DNA from: CAITSH01 sp025356665 | Lineage (GTDB): Bacteria; Pseudomonadota; Gammaproteobacteria; Burkholderiales; SG8-39 | Assembly (NCBI GenBank): GCA_025356665.1 | Contig: JANXRV010000118.1 | Coordinates: forward strand, 1 to 64,000 | Length of the DNA stretch: 64,000 bases | Reading direction: 5' to 3' | Program-made: the position numbers and the translations under genes | Shown: positions 49,391 through 58,364 of the stretch, piece by piece | Position numbering within the stretch: position 1 is the first letter of the stretch | Layout of the letters: the number at the start of each line of letters is the position of its first letter | Notes under the pieces: generated by a model | Told to the model about the DNA's origin: nothing | What the model saw: the letters and a program-made list of their open reading frames with translations, nothing else | The model's database searches: none

Positions 49391-49691
49391 CCAGCGCCTG
49401 GCCGCGCTGGCGCCGCGCCCGCGCCTGCATTGGATTCATTTTCATGGGGTGCTCGCCCTCAATGCCCGACTGCGTGCGGCGATCGTGCCTGGTCGTGTCT
49501 GGTTGTGCGTGGCCGTGCGCGTGTTCGACATGGACCTCGAACACCGCCCGCAGTGTGGTGGCGCGTTCAAGATCATCGCCGCCACTGGGGCGCCTGCGCT
49601 GATTGTAAGGATACTCACGCACCCGGGTTTGCCTGCCCGCGCGCCGCCGCGCTCACCGGCGCGGCCGCTGCCTCTCTTCCGGGCAGCTTGA
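49391..49691 (+). mobile_element. IS91-family transposase, C-terminal remnant
   Basis: An open frame without a start reads QRLAALAPRPRLHWIHFHGV then LALNARLRAAIVPG, followed after an internal gap by VRVFDMDLEHRPQCGGAFKI and RILTHPGLPARAPPR. These are the C-terminal motifs of IS91-type (Y2, zinc-ribbon) transposases; about 40 residues between the two blocks are missing and the N-terminal two thirds are absent. Confidence 0.8.
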
Positions 49692-49915
49692 TATGCAAGG
49701 CGAGAACGAAACCGCAACAGCGCCGACGATCCCGCGCAGCCTGCGCTTGCACAGGACGGTAAGAGGGCGTCGAAATCGGCCTCGACGGGCCGACGCAGCG
49801 AACAATAAACCCGCACGAGAGGGGGATTTTTACCCAATACCACGCGGTTTGCCGCTTCCGGGGCTGGCTATTCAATCGCGCGTGAAGAAAAAGGTGGTTT
49901 GAATTTTCTATACAC
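49692..49915 (+). mobile_element. IS91-remnant downstream region and element end
   Basis: Non-coding part following the transposase stop, matching 26900-27084 over most of its length (for example GCGCGTGAAGAAAAAGGTGG) and ending in GGTTTGAATTTTCTATACAC at 49896-49915. That same end occurs at 27065-27084 and, with one change, at 58554-58573. Confidence 0.7.
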
Positions 49916-49977
49916 ACGAATTGGTAATTGATTGTTGAGGCCCCGCCCGGGCGCATTGCCCGCAGCCTGCCAAACGA

Positions 49978-50835
49978 TCATCCGGCCCGGATCTCCCACC
50001 AGTTGCGGTCCAGGTCGCTGAACTGGAACGAAACCAGCCCGTCCTCTCGCGTCACATCCCCCAGCGCGGTGATTCCCCCCGCCTCGCCCAAGGCCGCAAA
50101 CTTGTCATGCGCCCTCGCAACTTCGGCCTCGGACGCAACCGACAGGCTGAAGCGGTTCGCCACCGACAGGAATTTTTTCCGTTTCGGCATGGGCAGAACG
50201 ACGATGTACCAGGGCGTGGACGGGTGCCTGATATAGGTCGAAATCCTGCCGCCACCGGCAATTTCCAAGCCCAGCACAGCAGCGTAGAAGCGCTGGCTCG
50301 CTTCCTTGTCGTCGCATTCCAGGGTGCCGTGGGTGAGCGCCTGCGGGACATAGCCGCGTCCGGGAAAGTCCCGCTCTCTCAGCAGATCGGTTGCCTTCCA
50401 GTGCGGCGCGGCGATGCTGCGGCCTTCTGCCGCCGCCTGCGGATCGTAGTACTCGATTTCCAGGGTGTTGCCGCCGGGCTCGTCGAGGTAAATCGAGCGT
50501 GCGAAATGCGTGGCGTGGGGTTTCATCACCTTCTTGATGCCGTAGCGCGCCTTGTTGGCATCGACGTAGGCATAAGCGGCGTCAATTTCCGCGGGGTTGG
50601 CGACGCGCACGCCGTAGTGGTTATTGTGCGGCTTCTCGGACGCATCGGCGTTTTCATGCACGACAAGCCGCCAGGCGGTGTTCGGGTGCTGCAAGGTTGC
50701 GCTGCCCCCGTCGCGCGCGATGACTTTCATGGCCAGCAGGTCGGTCAGCACCGGCAGCGTGTCGGCCAGCGAACGGCATTCGTAATGGCCGTGGGTCAGT
50801 CCTGTGGGCTTGAGGGGGGAGAGGGGTTCGAGCAT
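49978..50835 (-). CDS. Two-domain VOC-superfamily protein (catechol 2,3-dioxygenase-like)
   Basis: A 285-residue protein with two VOC modules: the first around residues 10-130 (LTHGHYECRSLADTLPVLTD, ARSIYLDEPGGNTLEIEYYD), the second around 165-285 (ALTHGTLECDDKEASQRFYA, FSDLDRNWWEIRAG). Likely metal ligands H, H and E occur in the second module. Overall it resembles type I extradiol dioxygenases and could open an aromatic ring. It is divergent from an FAH gene, which fits that idea. Confidence 0.8.
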   Translation of the reverse strand: MLEPLSPLKPTGLTHGHYECRSLADTLPVLTDLLAMKVIARDGGSATLQHPNTAWRLVVHENADASEKPHNNHYGVRVANPAEIDAAYAYVDANKARYGIKKVMKPHATHFARSIYLDEPGGNTLEIEYYDPQAAAEGRSIAAPHWKATDLLRERDFPGRGYVPQALTHGTLECDDKEASQRFYAAVLGLEIAGGGRISTYIRHPSTPWYIVVLPMPKRKKFLSVANRFSLSVASEAEVARAHDKFAALGEAGGITALGDVTREDGLVSFQFSDLDRNWWEIRAG

Positions 50836-50893
50836 ATGGCCAAGCTTACCAGCGTGAGATTGGTTATGCTACGACCGATAACAAGGGGCCTCG

Positions 50894-51781
50894 ATGAAAA
50901 TCTGTCACTACAATTCCAATGAAGCCGGTGCCGTCGAAGGTGATCGCGTCCACCCGATAGGCGCGGCGCTGGTGAAGGCCGGGCTGCTCAGGGTCGGCTA
51001 CACCATGCTCGAGGTCATCGATGCGCTTGCCAACAATCCAGCCGCGATGCCGTGCGCGCGCGATTCGCTCATGTCGGGCGATTCACTGCCGCTTGCCGGC
51101 GTGAAACTGCTCGCGCCCATCCTCAACCCGTCCTCGCTGTGGGCCGCCGCCGCAAACTACAAGGCGCACGCCGCCGAGATGCTGACCAAATCCGGCGGGC
51201 CGGACCGGGCGGCGCTGTCCAAGGACGATCTCATGGCGGAGTTCTTTCTCAAGCCCGGCTCGTCCATCATCGGCCCGGACGACACTGTCATCCTGCCGAA
51301 AATCTCGAAGGATGTGGATTTCGAATGCGAGCTGTGCGCGGTGATCGGCAAGCCGGCGCGACGGGTGAGCGAAGCGAATGCACTCGACCATGTCTTCGGT
51401 TACACCATCTGCTGGGACATCAGCCAGCGCGACCCCTGGGGCCGCGACCGGCAGAACACGCGCAACATCCGCAAGGGCTTCGACACCTTCACCGCGCTGG
51501 GCCCCTGGATCGTCACCCGCGACGAGATCGCCGAACCGCAGGATCTCACCATCGAAGTGGAGCTCAACGGACGGCCGGCGATGACTGCGCACACCAGTGA
51601 CATGATCTGCGGCGTGCGCGAGCACATCCGCTTTCTCTCCGATGTGCTGACCTTGCGCCCGGGCGACCTCATCACCACCGGCACACCGGCAGGGGTGGGC
51701 AAGCTCGCCGCGGGCGACCGCCTTAAGGGCAGCATCACGAATATCGGCGCGATGTCGCTGGCAGTGGAAGCCGAGGGTTAG
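50894..51781 (+). CDS. Fumarylacetoacetate hydrolase family protein, third copy
   Basis: A 295-residue FAH-fold enzyme: SLWAAAANYKAHAAEM, KDVDFECELCAVIGKPARRV, ISQRDPWGRDRQNTRNIRKG and ITTGTPAGVGKLAAGDRLKG. The start MKICHYNSNEAGAVEGDRVH is typical for the family. It stands head to head with the VOC gene at 49978 and ahead of a Bug protein, a third VOC-FAH-binding protein set. Confidence 0.87.
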   Translation: MKICHYNSNEAGAVEGDRVHPIGAALVKAGLLRVGYTMLEVIDALANNPAAMPCARDSLMSGDSLPLAGVKLLAPILNPSSLWAAAANYKAHAAEMLTKSGGPDRAALSKDDLMAEFFLKPGSSIIGPDDTVILPKISKDVDFECELCAVIGKPARRVSEANALDHVFGYTICWDISQRDPWGRDRQNTRNIRKGFDTFTALGPWIVTRDEIAEPQDLTIEVELNGRPAMTAHTSDMICGVREHIRFLSDVLTLRPGDLITTGTPAGVGKLAAGDRLKGSITNIGAMSLAVEAEG

Positions 51782-51803
51782 GGGTTAGGAGGGGGAAACC
51801 ATC

Positions 51804-52790
51804 ATGTTCCGCATTCTTGTGGCGCTGGCCGCCTGTGCGCTAATCACGCCGGCCTGGACGCAGAGTCCTGCGACGGGTTCGGGTCAGATTTTCCCCTCGC
51901 GCGTGGTGAAGCTCGTGGTGCCCACTTCTCCGGGCGGGGCGACCGACGCATTTGCGCGCGCACTCGCGCCGCGACTCGCCGAGGCCTGGGGGCAGACCGT
52001 ACTGGTCGAGAACCGCCCCGGGGCCAACCAACTCCTCGGCGCGGACTATGTTTCCAAAGCCGCGCCCGACGGCCACACGCTGCTGGTGTCGGATGCCTCC
52101 TCCTTCGTGATGAATCCGCACCTGTACAAGAACCTTCCCTACGACGGCCTTAAGGGATTCACGCCGATTACGGTGCTGGTGCGTTTTCCCTGGGTCATCG
52201 CCGTTCATCCCGCATTGCCGGCCAAAACTTTCCAGGAATTCGCCGCTTACGCCAAGGCCAACCCGGGCCGGATTTTCTACGGCTCTTTCGGCCTCGGATC
52301 CTCGGGTCATATCAGCGTGGACTACCTGAAAAGCCTCGCCGGCATCGACATCGTGCATGTGCCCTACAAGGGCGCGGGACCGGCGGTGACCGACCTGTTG
52401 TCGGGCCAGATCCAGATGATGATGGTGACGCCCTTGCTGGTCGACGCGCATGCGCGCGATGGCAGGCTCAGGCTCATCGCCGCGGCGACGGCACAGCGCA
52501 TTCCGGGGCTACCCAACCTGCCCACGGTCGCCGAGTCCGGCGTTCCGGGTTACGAGGCTGGCACCTGGTTTGCGCTGATGGGTCCGCCCGGCATGCCGCG
52601 CGAACTTACGGCAAAGATCTACGGTGACACCATGAAAATCCTCAATGACCCGGCATTCCGCGAGCGCTACATCAGCAGGCAGTGGTTCGAGGTGGTGGGC
52701 AATACGCCCGACGAGTTCGCCTCTTACATCCGCGCCGAGTACGAACGCTGGGAGCGGCTGATCCGGCTCTCCGGCGTCAAGGCGGAGTAG
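51804..52790 (+). CDS. Bug/TctC-type periplasmic binding protein
   Basis: A 328-residue protein with signal peptide FRILVALAACALITPAWTQS. Family motifs VKLVVPTSPGGATDAFARAL and VHVPYKGAGPAVTDLLSGQI. It begins 22 bases after the FAH gene and is probably co-transcribed, so it may bind the precursor of the FAH substrate (inference). No membrane partners nearby. Confidence 0.9.
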   Translation: MFRILVALAACALITPAWTQSPATGSGQIFPSRVVKLVVPTSPGGATDAFARALAPRLAEAWGQTVLVENRPGANQLLGADYVSKAAPDGHTLLVSDASSFVMNPHLYKNLPYDGLKGFTPITVLVRFPWVIAVHPALPAKTFQEFAAYAKANPGRIFYGSFGLGSSGHISVDYLKSLAGIDIVHVPYKGAGPAVTDLLSGQIQMMMVTPLLVDAHARDGRLRLIAAATAQRIPGLPNLPTVAESGVPGYEAGTWFALMGPPGMPRELTAKIYGDTMKILNDPAFRERYISRQWFEVVGNTPDEFASYIRAEYERWERLIRLSGVKAE

Positions 52791-52848
52791 TGCGCACCTG
52801 ATCGCGCATTCGCTGTAAAGCCCTGCCAGGCGGGGCTTTGCGGCCGAT

Positions 52849-52882
52849 TTGATTTATTTCCACGGGGTGCTCGCCCTCAATC
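52849..52882 (+). mobile_element. Tiny IS91 transposase fragment
   Basis: GATTTATTTCCACGGGGTGC and the following TCGCCCTCAAT match the part of the 49391 remnant that encodes WIHFHGVLALN. Only about 11 codons remain, 33 bases before the next gene. Confidence 0.5.
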
Positions 52883-52914
52883 AAACCCAGCAAGCCCAAC
52901 CGATCTAACTCCCC

Positions 52915-53931
52915 ATGCCCTTACGACAAACCACTCGTAACAAGACCGACCAGAGCACGACACTCATCACCGGTGCCGGCGTCATTGGCTGCCATACGGC
53001 CAGACTTCTGGCTGAAAGGGGCGGGCGTGTGCTGCTGCTTGATTTGAGCCCGGCCCGCGATGCCATCAACACGATTGTGAAAGACCCGCTGGTTTCAGTC
53101 GTGCAGTGCGACGTAACAGATTTTCATGCGCTGCGTGAACTTGTCTCAACCCGTCAGGTTACGGAAATTGTTCATACAGCCGCACTGCTTTCAACGGCCA
53201 TCCGCGAAGACATTTTGGCTGGTGTACGGGTCAACGTCATGGGCGCAACGAATGTGCTTGAAGTGGCGCGACAACTTGGTGTCGAGCGCGTGGTTCTCGC
53301 CAGTTCGTCCATAGTTGGCTATCCGGCCTTCGGGGATTTCAAGGGGGGATTTTTCCCCGAGGATTTTCCTTTGAAATCGGTTGCGAATCGACCTGGCTCC
53401 ATTTATGCCGCGACGAAAGTCACAGCGGAGCACCTTGGGCTTTTGTATCGCGATCTATACGGGGTCAGCACGGTTTCGCTGCGCTACGCTGCAGTCATCA
53501 GTGCATGGTCTGGCCCCGGTACTTCGGTGCCCGGACGCGTTCTTTCCACACTGGTGGCGGCCGCACAGGCTGGAGAAGCTGCTGTTATTTCAGACCCTTT
53601 TATGGTTTGGCTGGGTGGTGATGAATTTATTGATGCTCGTGACTGCGCCTACGCCAATGTCGCTGCGCTAGATGCCGCCGCCCCGCGGCAGGGCGTCTAC
53701 AACATTGGAATGGGCAAGTTGTCATCATTCGACGATTTCGTTCGCGCTGTAACGCACCTCTATCCCGCCTTGCAGGTACGGCTGGGTGTCCAGCCTGCGG
53801 GCGGATTCGCAGGCTTTCCACATATCCGGCAGGCACCTTCTGACCTCTCCATGGCGGCAATGGAATTGGGTTGGCATCCTGCGTACAGCCTGGATGCGTC
53901 GGTGGCACATTTTGCGCCACTCCTAGGATGA
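52915..53931 (+). CDS. NAD-dependent epimerase/dehydratase (extended SDR)
   Basis: A 338-residue protein. Cofactor motif TLITGAGVIGCHTARLLAER near the N-terminus, active-site Ser region VVLASSSIVGYPAFGDF and Tyr/Lys in GSIYAATKVTAEHLGLL. Resembles nucleotide-sugar epimerases and related lactone/aldehyde-processing SDRs; substrate unclear. Codon use looks slightly less GC-biased than its neighbours, and a transposase fragment lies just upstream, so recent transfer is possible. Confidence 0.82.
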   Translation: MPLRQTTRNKTDQSTTLITGAGVIGCHTARLLAERGGRVLLLDLSPARDAINTIVKDPLVSVVQCDVTDFHALRELVSTRQVTEIVHTAALLSTAIREDILAGVRVNVMGATNVLEVARQLGVERVVLASSSIVGYPAFGDFKGGFFPEDFPLKSVANRPGSIYAATKVTAEHLGLLYRDLYGVSTVSLRYAAVISAWSGPGTSVPGRVLSTLVAAAQAGEAAVISDPFMVWLGGDEFIDARDCAYANVAALDAAAPRQGVYNIGMGKLSSFDDFVRAVTHLYPALQVRLGVQPAGGFAGFPHIRQAPSDLSMAAMELGWHPAYSLDASVAHFAPLLG

Positions 53932-54080
53932 AGCCAAAGCGCCAATGCCTGTTATTGCGCTGGTCGATCCGTCGCAACCGTCCAGGTGCACCCCTATCGT
54001 GGCAAACGAACGCAGTGGCGGCGGCGCCTGCCGCCGCGCATCTGACCCGGCTGCTTGTGGAGCGTCTGTATTTTGGCGAA

Positions 54081-55061
54081 TTATTCGATGGCCAGTCCGG
54101 CTGACTTGATTACGTCGCGCCACATCGCGTAGTCGGCGCGGATGGAGTCGGAGAACTCCGCGGGCGTCGTGACAACCGGATCGACGCCGATTTTCGCCAG
54201 GCGCTCGAGAAACGCCTGGTCGCGCATTGCTTTGAGCATCTCCTGGGACACGCGCTCCACCACTGCGGCCGGCGTTGCCGCCGGTGCCAGCAGCCCGTTC
54301 CAGGTCAGGGCGCTGAACTTAGGGTACAACTCGGCGATCGCCGGTACGTCAGGCAGTTGGGGATTGCGCTTTGCCGAGGAGATGCCGAGAAGTTTTAGCT
54401 TGCCGCTCCTCGCATGGCCGATGAGTTCGGATGGGCTGCCTGCGTACATCTGCACCTGCCCGCCCAGCAGATCGGCGAGCGCCGGTGCGCCGCCCTTGTA
54501 GGGAACGTGCAGCATTTTTATGCCCGCCTGATTGAGGAATAAGGCGCCGGCAAGATGTGTCAGGCTGCCGGTTCCCCCGGAGCTGTAGTTGAGCGTATCC
54601 GGGCGCGCCCTGACGTAATCGACGAATTCCTTCAGCGTTGCCACCGGCACGTTGTTGCCGACGGCGATGACAAAGGCGTTGGCCCCGATGTTTGAAATTG
54701 GCGCAAAGTCCTTGAGCGGGTCGTAGCCCACCTTTTGAGTCAGCGGTACCGGCCCGAATTGCGACAATGCGGCGACGAAAAGCGTGTACCCGTCGGCCGG
54801 GGATTTCGCCACATATTCGGCCGCGATTGCGCCTCCGGCGCCGGCGCGATTCTCGACAATGAATTGTTGCCCAAGGACGCTGGTAAGCCGTTCCGCTGTC
54901 AAGCGCGCTATCGCATCAGTATTGCCCCCGGCGGCGTAGGGTACGATGATTTTCACCGGGCGCTGGGGCCAGGCCTGTGCCAATACGCCGCCGGCCGGTG
55001 CCAGCGCGATCGCAATTGCTGCGGTGATTCTCATAGTCGCCGTTATCAGAGGGGTCATCAT
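54081..55061 (-). CDS. Bug/TctC-type periplasmic binding protein
   Basis: A 326-residue protein, signal peptide TMRITAAIAIALAPAGGVLA then Q. Motifs VKIIVPYAAGGNTDAIARLT and LHVPYKGGAPALADLLGGQV. It lies downstream of the fused FAH/VOC remnants on the same strand, so it may have belonged to a fourth such set. Two start codons (MM) are adjacent; the internal ATG at 55034 is also possible. Confidence 0.9.
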   Translation of the reverse strand: MMTPLITATMRITAAIAIALAPAGGVLAQAWPQRPVKIIVPYAAGGNTDAIARLTAERLTSVLGQQFIVENRAGAGGAIAAEYVAKSPADGYTLFVAALSQFGPVPLTQKVGYDPLKDFAPISNIGANAFVIAVGNNVPVATLKEFVDYVRARPDTLNYSSGGTGSLTHLAGALFLNQAGIKMLHVPYKGGAPALADLLGGQVQMYAGSPSELIGHARSGKLKLLGISSAKRNPQLPDVPAIAELYPKFSALTWNGLLAPAATPAAVVERVSQEMLKAMRDQAFLERLAKIGVDPVVTTPAEFSDSIRADYAMWRDVIKSAGLAIE

Positions 55062-55121
55062 TTTGCTGTCTCCAGAGAGTGCGGAATCGTGTCTGCTGCC
55101 GGCAAGGGGTAAAACCGGTCA

Positions 55122-55514
55122 TTACTTTCCGGTCTTTGCCGCGTCCACCGCGGCCGGAGGCGGGACGACAAACCGCGTGAAGCGCCACCGGTCGAAGGAC
55201 TCGATGCTGCGCTCCCACACTGTCGTCGGATAAGTCTCACCGGCCTTGATCGGCCGCATTTCACAGTAAATTTCGACGTTGTTGCCATCCGGATCCTTGA
55301 ATACAAGAAAGCAATTCTCGCCCGGGCCGTGTTTGCCGATGCCGCGGACAATCTTGATGCCCCGGTTCTGTAGCAACTTTACCGCGCGTTCCATTTCGGC
55401 GATTTCATCAACGAGATAGGAGAAATGTTCCAAGCCCGGTCGGGTGTATCGCGGCGGATCGTTGAGGTCGGGGAAGTCAGGCGGGATTTGCGCCAGGGCG
55501 AGGTCGTGGTCATC
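55122..55514 (-). pseudogene. VOC-family protein, C-terminal part only
   Basis: The frame reads DDHDLALAQIPPDFPDL and then GLEHFSYLVDEIAEMERAVK with GKHGPGENCFLVFKDPDGNN, the second half of a type I extradiol-like VOC protein. A stop lies immediately before DDHD, and the N-terminal half is missing. It abuts an FAH fragment in the same orientation, showing a deletion joined the two genes. A late in-frame ATG at 55433 could give a short product without the first ligand region. Confidence 0.75.
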
Positions 55515-55537
55515 TTAGGCCGATCGGAGAAAGACCA

Positions 55538-55909
55538 TCAGAAATACGGCTGAAGTTCCGTGCGCGCAGCCAGCTTGGTTCCCATTTCTTTCGCGTGCTC
55601 TTGGTAGTTCGACGCAGCGGCAAATATCCGCTGCGGTAAATAGGGCGCAAGCAGCCTGGTGCCGGCGACCGCCTGGATTCTTCCGGATGCCGCCAAAGTT
55701 TCCGCGCGCGAGGCGACTTCGCTCAGTGCTGTCGCCGCTGCGGGCCAGTCCTCCATCAGGCCCGGGATGCCGCGTGAGAGCGCCGGCAGCTCCCGCATGC
55801 CCCCGGTCGCACTGGCAGCGTCAAGCGCGTCATAGACGCCGCCAGCCAAAATCAGCACAACGCGCTCCCCCGACGGTGTGATGTAACGCCCCAATGCATG
55901 CCAGCCCAT
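55538..55909 (-). pseudogene. FAH-family protein, N-terminal part only
   Basis: From ATG 55909 (with AAGGAGG just upstream) the protein runs MGWHALGRYITPSGERVVLI and reaches the FAH signature RIFAAASNYQEHAKEMGTKL, then stops after 123 residues (...LQPYF). The catalytic domain that should follow is absent; 21 bases later the VOC remnant begins. The gene still has a proper start site, so it may be expressed as a truncated, inactive product. Confidence 0.78.
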
Positions 55910-55960
55910 TTACTGCCTCCTTGGGTGAATCCCGCGTAACGTGTGTACGCTGTGCATGTT

Positions 55961-55972
55961 TTGTATACGTAA
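55961..55972. promoter_or_regulatory. TTGTATAC motif, possible GntR/FCD operator
   Basis: TTGTATACGTAA lies in the 81-base divergent spacer between the FAH remnant and the hydroxyacid dehydrogenase. TTGTAT occurs twice more, ten bases apart, in front of the GntR gene. FCD-type GntR operators commonly resemble TTGTATACAA. Confidence 0.4.
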
Positions 55973-55990
55973 AATCTCGCGCGTGCCAGA

Positions 55991-56968
55991 ATGCTCATCT
56001 TCAAGCATAAAAACCCGGAGGCCCAATTGCCTGCAAAGCCCGATGTATGGGTCGTCATTCCCCTCAAGGATGCATTCATCAACGAACTGCGCCAGCACTT
56101 TAGCGTTCATTATTCGCCCGACGGTCCCGCGTCCGCGGATCTGGATAGCATGTCCGCAGTGCCGTTGCGCGGTGTCGTTACCAACGGTTCGACCGGCTTC
56201 ACCGAGAAGCAGATCGACCGTTTTCCCCGGCTTGAAATCATTTGCAGTTTCGGCGCTGGCTACGAGGGCGTTGATGTTGCCGCCGCCCGCAAACGCGGCA
56301 TCAACGTCACCAATGCGCCCGGCGTCAACGATGCCAACGTCGCCGACCACGCGCTCGCCTTGATGCTGGCGCTCGCACGCGGGCTGGTCCAGGCGAACGC
56401 CGCCGTGCATGCCGGCAGGTGGAAGTCCAGTCGCGTGGAGCGACCAAGCATCAACGGGAGCGCCCTTGGCATCATCGGTTTGGGGAACATCGGCATGGGA
56501 ATCGCCAAGCGGGCTGCGGCATTTGGCATGCAGATCGGCTACCACACGCGGAGCGTGCACGCCGGGGTTGCCTGGCGCCACTACCCCACAGTTGTCGGTC
56601 TTGCCGCAGACAGTGACTACCTTGTGGCGGCGTGTCCGGGGGGCGCCGCAACCCGCAATCTGGTCAATGCCGCGGTGCTCGAGGCCCTTGGCCCGCAGGG
56701 CTGGTTTGTCAACATCGCCAGGGGGAGCGTAGTGGACACGGCTGCGTTGATCGAGGCATTGCAAGGCGCCAGGATCGCCGGTGCCGGACTCGATGTGGTT
56801 GACGGGGAGCCCGAAGTTCCGGCCGCGCTTCTCGCCTGCGAAAGCGTGATCTTCACGCCACATGTGGCTGGACGCTCCCCGGAGGTTTTGCGGGCGCAAC
56901 TGGATTCGTTGCTGGCCAATATGGGGGCGCAGTTTTCCGGCAGGCCGGTGCCAACGCCGGTCGGATGA
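55991..56968 (+). CDS. D-2-hydroxyacid dehydrogenase (NAD-dependent)
   Basis: A 325-residue enzyme that interconverts 2-oxo acids and D-2-hydroxy acids. Cofactor loop LGIIGLGNIGMGIAKRAA; catalytic residues are visible as Arg in FVNIARGSVVDTAAL, Glu in VVDGEPEVPA and His in FTPHVAGRSPEVL. Its divergent neighbour is the FAH remnant, its convergent neighbour a VOC gene. A GntR/FCD regulator follows and may control it. Confidence 0.88.
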   Translation: MLIFKHKNPEAQLPAKPDVWVVIPLKDAFINELRQHFSVHYSPDGPASADLDSMSAVPLRGVVTNGSTGFTEKQIDRFPRLEIICSFGAGYEGVDVAAARKRGINVTNAPGVNDANVADHALALMLALARGLVQANAAVHAGRWKSSRVERPSINGSALGIIGLGNIGMGIAKRAAAFGMQIGYHTRSVHAGVAWRHYPTVVGLAADSDYLVAACPGGAATRNLVNAAVLEALGPQGWFVNIARGSVVDTAALIEALQGARIAGAGLDVVDGEPEVPAALLACESVIFTPHVAGRSPEVLRAQLDSLLANMGAQFSGRPVPTPVG

Positions 56969-56982
56969 GTGCGGTGCCCGGT

Positions 56983-57480
56983 TCAAAGGCCGCTTCTGTC
57001 GGCCTTGAGATTTTCGTTCCTCAGCTTCGGGCCCTGGTCACCAGGGGCGCCGTCCTTGGAGGCGCCGCCCCATCCGTTGGCGGTAATGTCCATTACAACG
57101 CCGTTCGGATCGCGGAACTTGACCTCGTAGAAGATGTTGCCTTTGGCCGGCACTTCGCCCATGTACCAGGAGCCCCCAGCTTCCTCGATGCGCTGGCGCG
57201 CCGAGGCCATGTCATCGACCCAGAAGCCGAAATGATGAAGGCCGACGAACGCACGACCGCGGTCCTCTCCGGCGGCCTGGTCGGTTTTGTAGTTGAGCAA
57301 CGCCAGGTTGATGACGCCGTCAGAAAGGTAGACGCCGCGGGCGAGGCTGGAGTCGGTCTCTCCGACTTTTTCCATGCCAAACGCTTTCTGGTAGAACTCG
57401 GCCGCCTTCCAGGGGTCTGGAACCGACAGGGCGATGTGTCGCAGTCTTGGTGCTGCGGATTTGGTCTGATCGGTGCTCAT
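56983..57480 (-). CDS. VOC-superfamily (glyoxalase-like) protein
   Basis: A 165-residue single-domain VOC protein: RLRHIALSVPDPWKAAEFYQ, FVGLHHFGFWVDDMASARQR and YEVKFRDPNGVVMDITANGW. Likely metal ligands are H at RHIAL, H at GLHHFG and E in YEVKF. ATG 57480 is chosen because GAGGAG precedes it. Its role may be lyase- or dioxygenase-like. Divergent from the GntR gene. Confidence 0.82.
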   Translation of the reverse strand: MSTDQTKSAAPRLRHIALSVPDPWKAAEFYQKAFGMEKVGETDSSLARGVYLSDGVINLALLNYKTDQAAGEDRGRAFVGLHHFGFWVDDMASARQRIEEAGGSWYMGEVPAKGNIFYEVKFRDPNGVVMDITANGWGGASKDGAPGDQGPKLRNENLKADRSGL

Positions 57481-57547
57481 CGGACGCTCCTCTGGTTTGG
57501 GACAGGGTGGTTGGCAGCGCGGGACCGGGCTGTTCAAGATTATATGC

Positions 57548-57590
57548 ATACATTAATCAAAATTTGAATGCAATTTGTATTTTATTGTAT
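57548..57590. promoter_or_regulatory. Operator-like TTGTAT repeats in front of the GntR gene
   Basis: ATACA at 57548-57552 and TTGTAT at 57575-57580 and 57585-57590 (period 10, one helical turn) lie in a very AT-rich divergent spacer between the VOC and GntR genes. Compatible with binding by the GntR protein; same word at 55961. Confidence 0.4.
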
Positions 57591-57666
57591 ATTTAATGGG
57601 CGGGCAGAGCGGGGCTGGTGGCGGTAAAATCATCGTTCCCGCTATTGCATAAGCACCGGTAACGCC

Positions 57667-58323
57667 ATGGCTTCCACCGCCGCACAGAACATCTGCGAAA
57701 CGCTTGCCGAGGAAATCATCAGCGGCACGCTGGCCCCCGGGCAAAAGCTTGACGAGCAAGCACTCGCGGCGCGTTTCAAGGTTTCGCGCACGCCGATTCG
57801 CGAGGTCCTGCGCGAACTCGCCGCGCGCGGGTTGATCGAGTTACGGCCGCGCCGTGGCGGCATGGTCACCGATATCGGCGCAGACAAACTCTCGGATATG
57901 CTCGAGGCGATGTGTGAGCTGGAAGCGCTTTGCGCAAAGATCAGCGCCCATCGCATGAGTGCAATTCAAAAAAAGCGACTGGAGCAACTGCATCTGCGCG
58001 CGCTCGATCCTGTCGAGCGGAGTGACACCCGCGCCTATCTCAGGCTCAACAACGAATTCCACGATCTGATTTGCGAGGGTACGCAGAACAAAAGTCTTGC
58101 TGGCATGGTGGAGAATTTCCGCAACCGGCTAGCGCCGTTTCGCTCCGCGCAAGGCGGGGTGAAGGGGCGGCTGGGCGTATCGCACGAGGAACATTCGCAG
58201 ATCCTCGCCGCCATTTTGGCTGACGATGCGGAGGGCGCGTACCGGGCCATGCGCGGCCATACCGCCAGACTTTCCACCCGTGTCATGGACCTGGTCGGCA
58301 AGACACGCGACACCAAAGCCTGA
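57667..58323 (+). CDS. GntR-family regulator, FadR/FCD subfamily
   Basis: A 218-residue protein. N-terminal winged helix about residues 8-70 (GQKLDEQALAARFKVSRTPI, then REVLRELAARGLIELRP). C-terminal FCD domain about 75-205 with candidate metal ligands D/H/H/H in RLNNEFHDLICEGTQN, GVSHEEHSQILAAI and MRGHTARLSTRVMD. FCD regulators sense small organic acids and control nearby catabolic genes, here probably the dehydrogenase and the VOC gene. Confidence 0.88.
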   Translation: MASTAAQNICETLAEEIISGTLAPGQKLDEQALAARFKVSRTPIREVLRELAARGLIELRPRRGGMVTDIGADKLSDMLEAMCELEALCAKISAHRMSAIQKKRLEQLHLRALDPVERSDTRAYLRLNNEFHDLICEGTQNKSLAGMVENFRNRLAPFRSAQGGVKGRLGVSHEEHSQILAAILADDAEGAYRAMRGHTARLSTRVMDLVGKTRDTKA

Positions 58324-58364
58324 CAAGGATTCTGCCGGGGCGGTGGTTTAGCCGGTTCTCAATC

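Noticed and set aside
55910..56986. 358-codon open frame on the minus strand
   Set aside because: Fully antisense to the hydroxyacid dehydrogenase, which has all catalytic motifs; the minus frame has no family signature.
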